DNA of 64,000 nucleotides from Acinetobacter beijerinckii CIP 110307 (GCF_000369005.1 NZ_KB849765.1:558001-622000); one strand, 5' to 3'. Shown: positions 9,178-18,790, counted from the first letter of the stretch. Notes: a model not told the origin generated them from the letters alone. Made by a program: numbers and translations.

Positions 9178-9328
9178 ACCACGGCACAGGGAAGCGGTCA
9201 GGATGACCACAAAAGGATAGGACGCCGTAGGAAGACAAAATAAACTTAGTTTAAGTTTATTTGCAAGGATGAGACATTGGACGTTGAAATGAGACCCGCA
9301 TGATCAGGATGATTAAATGCGGGTTTTC
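9178..9328 (+). ncRNA. GGA-rich small RNA candidate, CsrB/RsmZ-like
   Basis: Non-coding stretch with eight GGA triplets in about 150 bases. GGTC-AGGAT-GACC (9196-9208) shows AGGAT in a pentaloop. ACGGC (9181-9185) pairs with GCCGT (9224-9228) around several GGA motifs. A perfect 8-base stem of TAAACTTA (extendable to 11) lies at 9241-9259. The 3' end is a terminator, ACCCGCAT (9294-9301) / ATGCGGGT (9317-9324) plus T-tract, whose loop holds ATC-AGGAT-GAT. GGA in hairpin loops, including the terminator loop, is the hallmark of CsrA/RsmA-sequestering RNAs. The 5' end is estimated from the first stem; no clear promoter is seen. Confidence 0.7.
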
Positions 9329-9527
9329 TCTTTTCTAGATAGTCGATTTTTTATTTGAATTGTCTTTGGCTTTTATGCTCAAAATATAAGAATAATTTGA
9401 TCAATACGCCTCCATTTTCATTCAAAAATACTCAATCAACTTTATAAACAATATCGATTGGCAAATGACCGAGTTTTTAGGTTAGGCTTTACTCCATCTC
9501 TTGTATTATTTTTTATGGTCTTCCCAT

Positions 9528-9878
9528 ATGTTTAAAATCTACGGTATTAAAAATTGTAATTCGATGAAAAAAGCCTTTGATGCCTTGGCGGCTAAAAATA
9601 TTGCTTATGAATTTCATGATTATAAAAAGCAAGGAATTGATGCCGATACTTTAGCAATTTGGCTAAAAGAGATTGGCGCAGAAAAAGTACTGAATAAGAA
9701 AGGCACCACTTGGCGCAAACTTAGCGAAGCTGAGCAAGCACATGCAACGGATAGTGAACAAAATCTGATTGAAACACTGATCGCGCAACCGAGTTTAATT
9801 AAACGTCCAATTTTGCAAACATCACAAGGTTTTGTGATTGGCTTTGATGAAGCAACCTACCAAAACCTTTCTGCTTAA
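9528..9878 (+). CDS. ArsC/Spx-family reductase-like protein (YffB type)
   Basis: 116 residues from the ATG at 9528 (MFKIYGIKNCNSMKKAFDAL). An in-frame ATG nine codons upstream is less likely. This is a thioredoxin-fold ArsC-family protein. CNSMKKA near residue 10 holds the single N-terminal cysteine, and GTTWRKL and KRPIL near the C-terminus are typical of YffB/Spx-like members. It is probably a glutathione-dependent thiol reductase rather than an arsenate reductase, but the substrate is unknown. Confidence 0.87.
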   Translation: MFKIYGIKNCNSMKKAFDALAAKNIAYEFHDYKKQGIDADTLAIWLKEIGAEKVLNKKGTTWRKLSEAEQAHATDSEQNLIETLIAQPSLIKRPILQTSQGFVIGFDEATYQNLSA

Positions 9879-9897
9879 AATTAAAAGATAGATGTAA

Positions 9898-9928
9898 AAA
9901 AACCGAGTTTATTGAAACTCGGTTTTTT
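9898..9928. terminator. bidirectional rho-independent terminator
   Basis: AAACCGAGTTT and AAACTCGGTTT pair around ATTG, flanked by A- and T-tracts. It lies between the convergent ArsC-like and DUF2147 genes and can serve both. Confidence 0.9.
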
Positions 9929-9941
9929 TATTACTTTAAAA

Positions 9942-10379
9942 TTAGTTTGTGCGAACCCAAGTCTGGTTACGACCTAATGCTGCAACACCGATGTAACCAC
10001 GTAATTTAAGCTTTTTACCACCATCAATGATTTCAGCTTTTAATTTATAAGTTTTACCATTTTTAGGGTCGATAATTGAACCACCATCATAACTATTACC
10101 ACCTGCATTTTTTAGGCTGTGCACAATCGTCACACCTTTTAATGGTTTGTTGTGATAAGTCCCTTCACATTTAGAGCATGCATTTTCCTGACCTGCCACT
10201 AAATATTTTTGAATTGATGCGCTAAGACTGCCATCCTTTTGCTCTGTGAATTTCACAATCGCTTTCGGCTGTTTCGTTTCATCATCAATTGTTTGCCAAA
10301 CTGTGCCATTGAGTGCATCCGCAGCATTGGCAAAAGTTGTTAAACCGAGCAATCCAAGTGCTAAAGCTATTTTCTTCAT
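9942..10379 (-). CDS. DUF2147 family exported protein
   Basis: 145 residues from the ATG at 10379, preceded by AAGGAT. An upstream in-frame ATG would put charged residues before the signal peptide. MKKIALALGLLGLTTFANA is a clear signal peptide, so the product is periplasmic or outer membrane. The mature protein has NGTVWQTIDDETKQPKAIVK, a CSKC pair and a closing RNQTWVR, the DUF2147 pattern. A second, more divergent DUF2147 gene is at 56101-56568. Function is unknown. Confidence 0.88.
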   Translation of the reverse strand: MKKIALALGLLGLTTFANAADALNGTVWQTIDDETKQPKAIVKFTEQKDGSLSASIQKYLVAGQENACSKCEGTYHNKPLKGVTIVHSLKNAGGNSYDGGSIIDPKNGKTYKLKAEIIDGGKKLKLRGYIGVAALGRNQTWVRTN

Positions 10380-10527
10380 TTTTGTAATATCCTTAAGGGG
10401 GTCTTTCAAGACCAAGAGTATTGAGAACTTCTATCAATATTGCAATTCTTGATTATGACTATTTGGTATAACCTTACGAGTCAAGAACTCTCTTATTAGT
10501 ATACTGACCTAACAATATGGAAAAATT

Positions 10528-11439
10528 ATGAAATTTGGTACTGTTTGGAAATATTATTTTACTGAATCGTTACTAAAAGCGACCATTCGTACGCCGAGTC
10601 AGTTCAATTTAGCCCCGAATGCATTAAGACCTGTTTTAGATCAACTCTGTCGTTTATTTCCTCAAAATCAAACAGTACAAATTCGACCGATACGTTTGGC
10701 AGGTGTCCGTGGCGAAGAAATTAAAGCACAAGCTACAGCGACCCAACTGATTTTCCATATTCATGGTGGTGCATTTTTCTTAGGTAGCCTAAATAGCCAT
10801 CGCGCCCTGATGACGGATATCGCTGCACGTACTCAAATGCAAGTGATTCACGTGGATTATCCACTTGCACCTGAACATCCTTATCCTGAAGCAATTGATG
10901 CTATTTTTGACGTGTATCAAACCTTATTGGTTCAAGGGATTAAACCAAAAGACATTATTATTTCTGGTGATTCATGTGGGGCTAATTTAGCGCTCGCGTT
11001 GTGTTTACGTCTAAAACAACAACCTGAATTAATGCCAAGTGGTTTAATTCTGATGTCACCGTATTTGGATTTAACGCTCACCAGTGAATCACTCCGTTTC
11101 AATCAAAAACATGATGCGCTACTTTCGATTGAAGCCCTACAAGCTGGTATCAAGCATTATCTAAAAGATGGGATGCAGCCTGATGATCCACGGGTATCAC
11201 CATTATTTGATGATTTAAAAGGCTTACCCCCAACCTTGGTTCAAGTGGGTTCTAAAGAAATTTTGCTCGATGACTCGAAACGCTTCCGTGAAAAGGCAGA
11301 AAAAGCCGATGTAAAAGTCCATTTTAAGATTTACACGGGAATGTGGCACAACTTCCAAATGTTCAATGCGTGGTTCCCTGAAGCGAAACAAGCTTTAGCA
11401 GATATTGCTGAATTTGCCCACTCTATTGATCAAGATTAA
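10528..11439 (+). CDS. alpha/beta hydrolase, hormone-sensitive-lipase family esterase
   Basis: 303-residue serine esterase of family IV. HIHGGAFFLGS (about 77-87) is the HGGG-like oxyanion-hole motif. ISGDSCGANLA places the nucleophile at Ser149; GDSCG replaces the usual GDSAG. DDPRVSPLFDDL and MWHNFQMF supply the candidate Asp and His. There is no signal peptide, so it is cytoplasmic. Natural substrates of this family are short-chain acyl esters. It is divergent from the DUF2147 gene. Confidence 0.9.
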   Translation: MKFGTVWKYYFTESLLKATIRTPSQFNLAPNALRPVLDQLCRLFPQNQTVQIRPIRLAGVRGEEIKAQATATQLIFHIHGGAFFLGSLNSHRALMTDIAARTQMQVIHVDYPLAPEHPYPEAIDAIFDVYQTLLVQGIKPKDIIISGDSCGANLALALCLRLKQQPELMPSGLILMSPYLDLTLTSESLRFNQKHDALLSIEALQAGIKHYLKDGMQPDDPRVSPLFDDLKGLPPTLVQVGSKEILLDDSKRFREKAEKADVKVHFKIYTGMWHNFQMFNAWFPEAKQALADIAEFAHSIDQD

Positions 11440-11463
11440 TACTCAAGCATAATTTGTGTAAAA

Positions 11464-11487
11464 AATGGTCAGCTATGTCTGACCATT
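11464..11487 (+). terminator. stem-loop after the esterase gene, possible terminator
   Basis: AATGGTCAG / CTGACCATT pair perfectly over nine bases around a six-base loop, 25 bases past the stop. The following T-run is interrupted, so termination may be weak. The rest of the 279-base gap to the GGDEF gene shows no recognisable feature. Confidence 0.5.
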
Positions 11488-11718
11488 GTCATTGTTAATT
11501 TCTTTTTGTCATCGTGAAATAAAACTGATTGGTTTTTTAGATAATCACGCCTTTTTTCAAAAAATTTTCCCTTTCTAATTTGCATTAAAAAGTACAGAGC
11601 TAGACTTCTTTCTCATTCTAAAGATGTTATTGTTATTTTAATAATCGTTTTTCACTCCTTTTGATGACGAATTTACATTTATAACGTTTCTTAGGAATCT
11701 CATTGCATATAAGGATGA

Positions 11719-12912
11719 ATGCGAATGGTGAAGATTCAGTTTAAGAGATTGGCAAAAAGAGAAAAATGGACTTTCTCGCAGTTGTGGGAACATGAACCTC
11801 TGATTAATTGGAACATGTTAAAAAAAACGACTTTATTGCTGATTCTCGCTGCTTTTATGACCGTTTTTTGGATCATATGGGATTGTTTTGTACTGCTTAA
11901 TCCTGTGACATGGCAATGGGTCAACTTGCCCTTAATTCGTTCTAAATTATGGACGAATATCATTATGCTGATGGTTTTTTCAAGCCTGATTATTCCTTGT
12001 TACTTCTATAAAAATAAAAGCTGGGCACATGATGTTATCCCTATTTTCAGTGTGCAAGTTTTCACTGTCTTACTTTGCCATACCAGCTATATGATTGGAA
12101 GTTTTAGTCCTGCAACTATGGTGGTCTACGTGAGTTTAGTGGCCGTAGGACTGGTATTATTTAATCGTAAAATGATTTATTGCGCGCTTGTACCAGCGAC
12201 GATTGCTTTATTATTTTGTAGTTTATTAAGTATGTTTGGTATTTTGCAATATGCGCCTGTATTTAAAACAGAGGTATTAAACCAAGCAGAAATGCATCCT
12301 TTTTGGGTAGGCAGCATGCTGTTTTTCCTACTTCCTATTTTGATCGCCTGCCTATTTCTTTTTGAAATATTACTCACTCAATGGCGTACTCGCGAAACTG
12401 CTATTCAAGTGTTGAGCCGTCTTGACCCACTGACCAATGTAATGAATAGACGCAGCATAAGTAGTCATTTAGAAAAGTTGAATCAACAACCCAATCAGCT
12501 ATATTCGGTGGTATTACTCGATCTCGATCATTTTAAAAACATTAATGATCGTTTTGGACATAGCATGGGAGACCAAGTCTTAGTCCAAGTGGCAAAATGT
12601 TTATCGGAAAAATTACGAGATCAGGACATGATTGGGCGTTTCGGTGGCGAGGAGTTTATTTTGTTACTACCGAATACCACACCGACCCAAGCTAAGAATA
12701 TTGCTGAACGTTGTCGTTTGGCAATTGCAGACTTATGTTTTATTTCAGAGGAACAGCAAAAGTTTTTAATAAGCGCCAGCTTTGGTATCAGCAGTACACT
12801 GAGTGCCGATGAACCTCACGTCATTATTGGTCAAGCGGATCAAGCGTTGTATGCAGTTAAAGCAGCTGGACGTAATCAAGTCAAAGCTTATACGGATTTA
12901 GCCTTAGACTAG
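11719..12912 (+). CDS. membrane-bound diguanylate cyclase (GGDEF)
   Basis: 397 residues. The N-terminal half (about 35-225) has roughly six hydrophobic segments forming a membrane sensor domain. The C-terminal half is a GGDEF domain opening at SRLDPLTNVMNRR, with VVLLDLDHFKNINDRFGH and the active site GRFGGEEF. RDQD sits five residues before GGEEF, the standard inhibitory c-di-GMP site, so product feedback is likely. It should synthesise c-di-GMP from two GTP. No EAL domain is present. The start could be this ATG or GTG/ATG two or three codons later. Confidence 0.92.
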   Translation: MRMVKIQFKRLAKREKWTFSQLWEHEPLINWNMLKKTTLLLILAAFMTVFWIIWDCFVLLNPVTWQWVNLPLIRSKLWTNIIMLMVFSSLIIPCYFYKNKSWAHDVIPIFSVQVFTVLLCHTSYMIGSFSPATMVVYVSLVAVGLVLFNRKMIYCALVPATIALLFCSLLSMFGILQYAPVFKTEVLNQAEMHPFWVGSMLFFLLPILIACLFLFEILLTQWRTRETAIQVLSRLDPLTNVMNRRSISSHLEKLNQQPNQLYSVVLLDLDHFKNINDRFGHSMGDQVLVQVAKCLSEKLRDQDMIGRFGGEEFILLLPNTTPTQAKNIAERCRLAIADLCFISEEQQKFLISASFGISSTLSADEPHVIIGQADQALYAVKAAGRNQVKAYTDLALD

Positions 12913-12925
12913 ATCAGCACTACAT

Positions 12926-14590
12926 TCAAAAATTTTCAGACTGGATTGCAAATAGCTCTTCAACATTCACAACCTCATCTGCTAGTTGCATACATTCTTT
13001 AAAATGAGTAATAACGATAACGGTTTCAATATTTTCTTGCAGAAACTTTAAAATCTTTACTGCAGTTTTAGGGTCTAGGGCGGAAGTAGGTTCATCTAAA
13101 ATCAATACTTTCGGCTGCTTTAGAAAAGCTCGAAGAATGTTTAAACGCTGTTTTTCCCCTCCAGATAGACTTTTAATAAATTCATCAAGCTCGCTATCTA
13201 ATGAAAGATGATTGTCTAAAATTATTTTTTCTAAATCAAAGAATCGGATCAAGGATGTTAGCTCATCATCTGTATATTTACAGTTTGAGTTATAAACTAA
13301 ATTCTCTCTTAAAGAGCCACTTGAGACCGTGGAATTCTGTCCCACAAAAGCGACCTCATCGAAAATTTTATTAGAATAAATATGGGTTATATCTAAGCTT
13401 TTATAGAATAATTGACCACTCTCGATTTTATATGCGCCCAAAATATAGTTAATTAATGTCGATTTTCCTGCTCCTGTCTTACCTACAACAGCATACATTT
13501 TGTTTTTATAGAAATTGAGATGGATCGGTTGCGTTAACTTGCCAGCTATTTCTAATACAGCATTTTTAAATGAAAAAAGTATATGACTATCAAGATAGGA
13601 TGCTTCACTGAGTTGATCTTTTTCTAACGCAAAATAGCTATGAAATTTTTCAATGGCGACCATATTACCTGCGAGCAAATTAATTTGCTGTGAGATCATC
13701 AGTGAGGGTGTGGTGAGCATCATAATATATGAACTAATCATCACCATATCACCCGTTGTAATTTTACCAATCGAAAATAGTTTGGTCGAAATGAGTAAGA
13801 AGCTCAGTAAAAATATAAAAATGAAAATAATCTGTAAAATCATTAAACCAGCAATTCTAAAGTGACTATAAGCACTTTGCTTTACAAAATTTTGAACATT
13901 TTTTTGAAACTGAGAAACTTCATATTCAACTGAATTATTAAATTTTATTTCATAAGCATTATTTATTTTTTCTAAGAACCGACCTTGTAAGGTATTACCT
14001 ATCGAATACAATGGTTCATAGTAAATCTTACTTTTACGATTAATAAAATTCGAAATGAAGAACAGAATAATTGCAGCACACATAAATCCGACCGCAAAAA
14101 CCAATCCAATATTGAGAAAAAGGATATAACTTATAAAAAACAATTGAAGGACTACGGGAACAAAAACCACTAATATCGCAAATATAATCATCGAAAATGC
14201 TCTGCTGGCACGTACTGCTTCAGCATTGAATATCCCTATATCGATCTTGTCCTGTTGTTTTTTCTCTATTTGTAAATAGTTTTTTAGACCTGCAACTAAA
14301 ATTGATGATTCTTGTTTTGCGGTAATTAAGCCGCCAAATGCATTTTTAGTCCATTCAATAATTTTAGAGAGAAGCCAAGCAAAACAATAAGAAGTCACCA
14401 AAATATAAATGTAATTTATATTTTTGTTTTCGTGAGTACTGTCCACAATCAATTTAACAAAATAAGGAAGGATTGCACTGACTAGACTTGCCAATGCGAC
14501 TAATACAATTAGAAAAATTAAATGTTTTTTTTGATGCTGATAATAGTGAGTCGAGCTATGCCATATTTCCTTAAATTTATAAAAAAACAT
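12926..14590 (-). CDS. ABC transporter, fused permease and ATPase (exporter type)
   Basis: 554 residues from the ATG at 14590, which has AGAGG upstream; the frame is open 18 codons further without support. The N-terminal permease has about six membrane segments, as in ABC-B half-exporters. The ATPase has Walker A VVGKTGAGKST (about 367-378), a Q-loop FVGQNS, signature LSGGEKQR (about 475-482), Walker B VLILDEPTSALD and a switch His in VITHF. There is no C39 peptidase domain, so a bacteriocin-processing role is not indicated. The gene is AT-rich and has no obvious substrate partner beside it. Confidence 0.88.
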   Translation of the reverse strand: MFFYKFKEIWHSSTHYYQHQKKHLIFLIVLVALASLVSAILPYFVKLIVDSTHENKNINYIYILVTSYCFAWLLSKIIEWTKNAFGGLITAKQESSILVAGLKNYLQIEKKQQDKIDIGIFNAEAVRASRAFSMIIFAILVVFVPVVLQLFFISYILFLNIGLVFAVGFMCAAIILFFISNFINRKSKIYYEPLYSIGNTLQGRFLEKINNAYEIKFNNSVEYEVSQFQKNVQNFVKQSAYSHFRIAGLMILQIIFIFIFLLSFLLISTKLFSIGKITTGDMVMISSYIMMLTTPSLMISQQINLLAGNMVAIEKFHSYFALEKDQLSEASYLDSHILFSFKNAVLEIAGKLTQPIHLNFYKNKMYAVVGKTGAGKSTLINYILGAYKIESGQLFYKSLDITHIYSNKIFDEVAFVGQNSTVSSGSLRENLVYNSNCKYTDDELTSLIRFFDLEKIILDNHLSLDSELDEFIKSLSGGEKQRLNILRAFLKQPKVLILDEPTSALDPKTAVKILKFLQENIETVIVITHFKECMQLADEVVNVEELFAIQSENF

Positions 14591-14681
14591 GGCACAACCT
14601 CTTTCTATTATTAGTGGAATTTTCCGCAATAATAGCACTCTCAACAGAATAAAAAGGTTGAGAGCTTTGTTTATTTTTTGT

Positions 14682-15380
14682 CTATTTCTTTAAGTATTCA
14701 TCTCGATTCTGACGATAAGGCTCATCGAAAGGTACAAACATTTGCTCTTGTTTAGCTTCCTGAATCCATTGTTGGACAGAAGATAAAGCCAATATCTTTT
14801 GCATATAAATTTGGCTGGATGCTGAAAGTGGTAAATTAAAACATTCGAAACGCATAACCACTGGTGCATAAAATGCATCTGCAATACTCAATTCACCACA
14901 TAAGAAAGCATCTTCACTTGGACGCTCAGACCATATCTGATCAATTCGAGCCACCTCGGCACGAATCTGCTCATTTTCAGCCCATAACTGCTTTCCGACA
15001 TGTGTCAAATCAGCTTCAACATTCATTGGACAAAGATTACGTAAAGCTTGGAAACCACTATGCATTTCTGCGCTGATACAGCGAGCACGTGCGCGTAATT
15101 TCTTATCTTGAGGTAATAATGCTTTTTCAGGATGTTGTTCAGCAATGTATTCTGCAATTGCCAAACTGTCCCATACAATAATATCAGCATCGATGAGAGC
15201 AGGTACTTTACCCGTCGGATTCAGCTTGAGAATCTCAGTTTTAAATTGACTATCAGGCTCAAAACTATCAAATCGAATCCAGTGTTCTTGAAATGGAATA
15301 TCTACCTGTTTTAATAAAATCCACGGACGCATCGACCAAGTCGAATAATTTTTATTTCCTATGAACAGTTGATAACTCAT
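14682..15380 (-). CDS. glutathione S-transferase family protein
   Basis: 232 residues from the ATG at 15380, two bases after the dsbD stop, so translation is probably coupled. MSYQLFIGNKNYSTWSMRPW is the thioredoxin-fold N-terminus with a catalytic-type Ser/Tyr region, followed by LNPTGKVPALIDADIIVWDSLAIAEYIAE, the glutathione-binding cis-Pro and ESxAI-like motif. A helical C-terminal domain follows. The substrate is unknown. Two ATGs upstream lie inside dsbD and lack a ribosome site. Confidence 0.9.
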   Translation of the reverse strand: MSYQLFIGNKNYSTWSMRPWILLKQVDIPFQEHWIRFDSFEPDSQFKTEILKLNPTGKVPALIDADIIVWDSLAIAEYIAEQHPEKALLPQDKKLRARARCISAEMHSGFQALRNLCPMNVEADLTHVGKQLWAENEQIRAEVARIDQIWSERPSEDAFLCGELSIADAFYAPVVMRFECFNLPLSASSQIYMQKILALSSVQQWIQEAKQEQMFVPFDEPYRQNRDEYLKK

Positions 15381-15382
15381 AA

Positions 15383-17236
15383 TCATTTCTCTTTTAATGC
15401 AGCGAGTTGTTGTATTAATTCCTGTTTCTGGAACGCTCCTGTTAAACGTAAGGAACGAATTTCTTGGTGCTTTGGATTTAAAAATAAATACGTTGGCGGA
15501 CCTAAAATATCCCACTCTGCCAATAAGGCTTGATGTGAAGCATCGTAGTGACTTAAATCCAATTTAATTAAATAATGAGCAGCTAATGCTTGTTGTACTT
15601 CTGCATCTTTTAAAATTCGATGTTCAATCGGCTGACATGCGACACACCAATCTGCATAGACATCAATCACGATATTTCTATCATCAGGTGCATTGGCAAG
15701 AAGTTGTCTAAACTCCTCTGCTGTTTGTGCCACATGCCATTCAGCCATTTTTTCTGCTTGAACCGAGCTGAGACTTTGAATGTGTTGATATTGATTAAAA
15801 GCAAGCGCAGGAATTGCTAAAATCAACAACAAAGCATACAGCCACTGTAGCTTACTTTTTTGCCCAAATAAACGGTAGACCGCGTAGATAATAAACGCCA
15901 AACCTAAAAAGAGGCTAAGAATCTGAAGCGCTAACTCTGGCAAAAGCGGACGAATGAAATATAAACTCAATGCAAGCATCAGAAAGGCAAAAATCACCTT
16001 AATTTGATGCATCCACTCACCGGCTTTAGGTAATGCTTTTGCACCTAACACACTGGCAAGCAATAATGGAATGCCCATGCCAAAACCTAAGGCGAATAAT
16101 AACAAAGCGCCTTGCCATTGGCTTTGAGTCTGTGAAATAAACAGTAAAACCCCCGCCAAAGGTGCAGTCATACATGGCCCAACCAACAAAGCCGAAATCA
16201 TGCCCATCACACTTGCACCCAGCAAGGTGCCGCCTTTTTGTGTAGATTGCATGTGATCGAGTCGATTGATCCACTTTTGTGGCAGCTTTAATTCAAATAA
16301 TCCAAATAGATTCAAAGCAAAAATCACAAACAATAAGCTAAATGCAATTAAGGTTGCAGGTTGTTGTAACCATCTTTGGAAGTTTAATCCCGCAGCAGAG
16401 GCAATTAATCCGAGTACGGCGTATACCATTGCCATGCTAATGACAAAAGTCAGTGCAATTGACCACGCTTTCACGCCTTTATTTTCACGCACAATCAAAG
16501 AGGTCAAAATTGGTAACATTGGCAATGAGCACGGTGTGAATGCCAATAAAATACCCAAGCCTAAAAACAGCAAAATGCTATATGCAAGTGAATGTTGTTC
16601 TAGTGTACTTGACCATTTTTGATCTTGTGCCATCACCGTTGTATCTGCTGATGCTGAGCGTTCAGAGGACACGGCTTGAGTTTCATCTTCTAAGCTTGGC
16701 GCTGCATTTAAAGCATTTGCTGAACGTGCCACGTCTAAGAAGCGTTTTTGTGCATTTGAGCTGGTGTTTTGTACACTCACCAATCCATCTGCATCGGTTT
16801 GAAATTCTATATTTTGAGGAGGATAACAAATACGATCCTTGGCACAACCTTGCCAAGTCACTCGATAATGTTGCGATGCTTGGGTCGGAATATTGAACTC
16901 AACTTGTTGATAATAAACTTGGCTATGCCCATAGTTCTCATCATATTGTTCAATCCCTTTCGGTAAGCTCAATGCCAAAGGCTGATTACTTTGTTGAACT
17001 TCGAATTTATGTTGATATAAATAATAATTCGGCTGAATCGTCCAATGCAGTTTTGCCTGATTGGTTTGAGTGGATTCAACCGAGAATGCAAATGCCTCTT
17101 CAGGACTGAGTAGCGTTGCTGATAAATTCTCTTGCGCGTGAAGCAAAGAGCCGCATAACAACAATAAACTACCCACAAAGTAACTTATCAGTTGGGAACA
17201 AAACGTCCCACCCTGAACAGACATTTTCATTTTCAT
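15383..17236 (-). CDS. dsbD: thiol:disulfide interchange protein DsbD
   Basis: 617-residue inner-membrane protein that moves electrons from cytoplasmic thioredoxin to periplasmic reductases. A signal peptide precedes an N-terminal periplasmic domain with CAKDRICYPP. Eight or so membrane segments follow, with the reactive cysteines in FTPCSLPMLPI and VGPCMTAPLAG. The C-terminal thioredoxin-like domain has DVYADWCVACQPIEHR (CVAC motif). All three cysteine pairs are present. The GST gene follows with a two-base gap. Confidence 0.95.
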   Translation of the reverse strand: MKMKMSVQGGTFCSQLISYFVGSLLLLCGSLLHAQENLSATLLSPEEAFAFSVESTQTNQAKLHWTIQPNYYLYQHKFEVQQSNQPLALSLPKGIEQYDENYGHSQVYYQQVEFNIPTQASQHYRVTWQGCAKDRICYPPQNIEFQTDADGLVSVQNTSSNAQKRFLDVARSANALNAAPSLEDETQAVSSERSASADTTVMAQDQKWSSTLEQHSLAYSILLFLGLGILLAFTPCSLPMLPILTSLIVRENKGVKAWSIALTFVISMAMVYAVLGLIASAAGLNFQRWLQQPATLIAFSLLFVIFALNLFGLFELKLPQKWINRLDHMQSTQKGGTLLGASVMGMISALLVGPCMTAPLAGVLLFISQTQSQWQGALLLFALGFGMGIPLLLASVLGAKALPKAGEWMHQIKVIFAFLMLALSLYFIRPLLPELALQILSLFLGLAFIIYAVYRLFGQKSKLQWLYALLLILAIPALAFNQYQHIQSLSSVQAEKMAEWHVAQTAEEFRQLLANAPDDRNIVIDVYADWCVACQPIEHRILKDAEVQQALAAHYLIKLDLSHYDASHQALLAEWDILGPPTYLFLNPKHQEIRSLRLTGAFQKQELIQQLAALKEK

Positions 17237-17302
17237 CTCGCTATGACAATTCTGAGCTTTTTAACTGAATCATTAAATTGGAAAGCTCAAAATGAGGGTT
17301 AT

Positions 17303-18070
17303 TTAGAATAAAACGGATACGCCCAAACCACCGTTGTATCCCTTAGCATCACCATTTAAATCTACTCCCACACTTGCATCAAGCTGAGCACGATCATTGA
17401 TGGCATAGACTAAGCCAGTACCTAAACCATATTCATAGTCTTGGCTTTCCGCTTTACGATAAACAAATTCTGAATACCCAGATAATTTACCTGCGATTTT
17501 ATAATCAATCGTTGGAATGGCTGTGACCGCCCAATTACTATTTTGTGCTTCATAACGCATGGTTATTGATGTGCCAATTAAATCACTAAACTCATAAGCA
17601 ACCGCAGAGGTTAAGCTATAGATATCATCATGCGCGGTGAACTCGTCATTACCTGTTGCAAGAATGGCTTCAGCCAATAACGCCATCGTTAAACGATCAT
17701 CTTTTAAATCAATCGCTTTTTTCAAACCAATGCTAACATCACCCAAACCATTAGTTTCTTTTTTCATACCTGCGCGTTTATGTTGTTGCCAAACAGGTCC
17801 TTGCCAACCCAGTTGTAATTCTAAGCCATTTGCCAAACCTGTACGTAACAGCATGTCAGCATTCAGGCTGAGATTTTTTTCTCTTTCAACATCCACAGTC
17901 GCTTGTTGATAGCTTACTGTTGGTAGTCCTTGCTCCCAAGCCAATTGACCTACAGGCGTAATACCTGTTCCGATACCTGCACCAGGGCGATCAAAAGAGA
18001 AATCAGCCGCAAAAGTGGTGGTGGCAAGCATGGATGTTGCAATTAAGCTGAATGTTTGCAATTTTTTCAT
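17303..18070 (-). CDS. outer-membrane beta-barrel protein, Phenol_MetA_deg-like
   Basis: 255 residues. A signal peptide (MKKLQTFSLIATSMLATTTFA) precedes FSFDRPGAGIGTGITPVGQL and alternating amphipathic strands ending in LGVSVLF, a terminal Phe typical of barrel proteins. The overall pattern resembles the 'MetA-pathway of phenol degradation' family of putative transporters. The function in that family is poorly established. It sits upstream of dsbD on the same strand with a 66-base gap. Confidence 0.7.
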   Translation of the reverse strand: MKKLQTFSLIATSMLATTTFAADFSFDRPGAGIGTGITPVGQLAWEQGLPTVSYQQATVDVEREKNLSLNADMLLRTGLANGLELQLGWQGPVWQQHKRAGMKKETNGLGDVSIGLKKAIDLKDDRLTMALLAEAILATGNDEFTAHDDIYSLTSAVAYEFSDLIGTSITMRYEAQNSNWAVTAIPTIDYKIAGKLSGYSEFVYRKAESQDYEYGLGTGLVYAINDRAQLDASVGVDLNGDAKGYNGGLGVSVLF

Positions 18071-18104
18071 GGTTATTCCTTTGTTTTCATTTTATTTAAT
18101 CATA

Positions 18105-18656
18105 TTAAGCACTTAATTCTTTTGACATTTTTGCACCACGGCTGCGCAATAATTCAAGTGTTTCGCGCTCTTCAGACAAAGATTCTGACCAGTCAATTTC
18201 ATCAAAATCACAGTCAAAAAACAGTTGGCTAATCGAAGAGAGAATCGTTAAGCCTTCTTCATCACGCGTATTTGGATCTACTTTTTCATCCAGTAAGCGT
18301 TGTACGACAGGAACACAAGCTGAACTTGCTGCATCCCAAAGCGGCCCATAAAACTCTTCAGCATCCCAAAGATGTAAATTTGCTTTTGCTTGGATTAATG
18401 CATCTAAAATCTGTAAATAAACCTGTAGTTGTTGTTGCTTTTCAGCTTCGGTAAACGGCTTACCTTTCTCATAAGCCTCACAGACATTTTCCCACCATAC
18501 AAATAATCCATCACATAAAATTGAGACTGGAAAACCGTGTTCAGGGTCAATGAAATTAGGGTCGAGTCCTTCAGCAAGTAAAGATTGCACTTGGGCTAAA
18601 TCAAGTTGTTGTATGGCTTGCACCAAGGCCTGCTGCTGATTGCTTAACATGACCAA
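18105..18656 (-). CDS. ankyrin-repeat protein
   Basis: 183 residues without signal peptide. LVQAIQQLDLAQVQSLLAEG-LDPN and VVQRLLDEKVDPNTRDEEGLT are ankyrin repeats (about 10-35 and 120-145), separated by a helical insert rich in Gln and Glu. Such proteins act through protein-protein contact; the partner is unknown. It lies 34 bases upstream of the barrel-protein gene. The first codon may be this ATG or the one two codons later. Confidence 0.75.
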   Translation of the reverse strand: MVMLSNQQQALVQAIQQLDLAQVQSLLAEGLDPNFIDPEHGFPVSILCDGLFVWWENVCEAYEKGKPFTEAEKQQQLQVYLQILDALIQAKANLHLWDAEEFYGPLWDAASSACVPVVQRLLDEKVDPNTRDEEGLTILSSISQLFFDCDFDEIDWSESLSEERETLELLRSRGAKMSKELSA

Positions 18657-18751
18657 TTCTCACAATATGTTTAATGGCTCTATTATGCCGAATATCCCGT
18701 CAGGATTTTATAAAACGATCTAAAAATCATGTATAAATTTGATACAGGCAT

Positions 18752-18779
18752 AAAAAAAGCCCAATACAGGGCTTTTTTT
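18752..18779. terminator. rho-independent terminator
   Basis: AAAAAAAGCCC and GGGCTTTTTTT pair around AATACA, just after the ribosome-hibernation gene stop. Confidence 0.9.
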
Positions 18780-18790
18780 ATGCGCGTCTT

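Noticed and set aside
12926..14590. Bacteriocin-exporter function for the ABC transporter
   Set aside because: There is no C39 peptidase domain and no small double-glycine precursor gene nearby, so the substrate is left open.
16266..16966. Overlapping plus-strand frames opposite dsbD
   Set aside because: They lie entirely inside dsbD, which is intact with all expected cysteines, so they are not genes.
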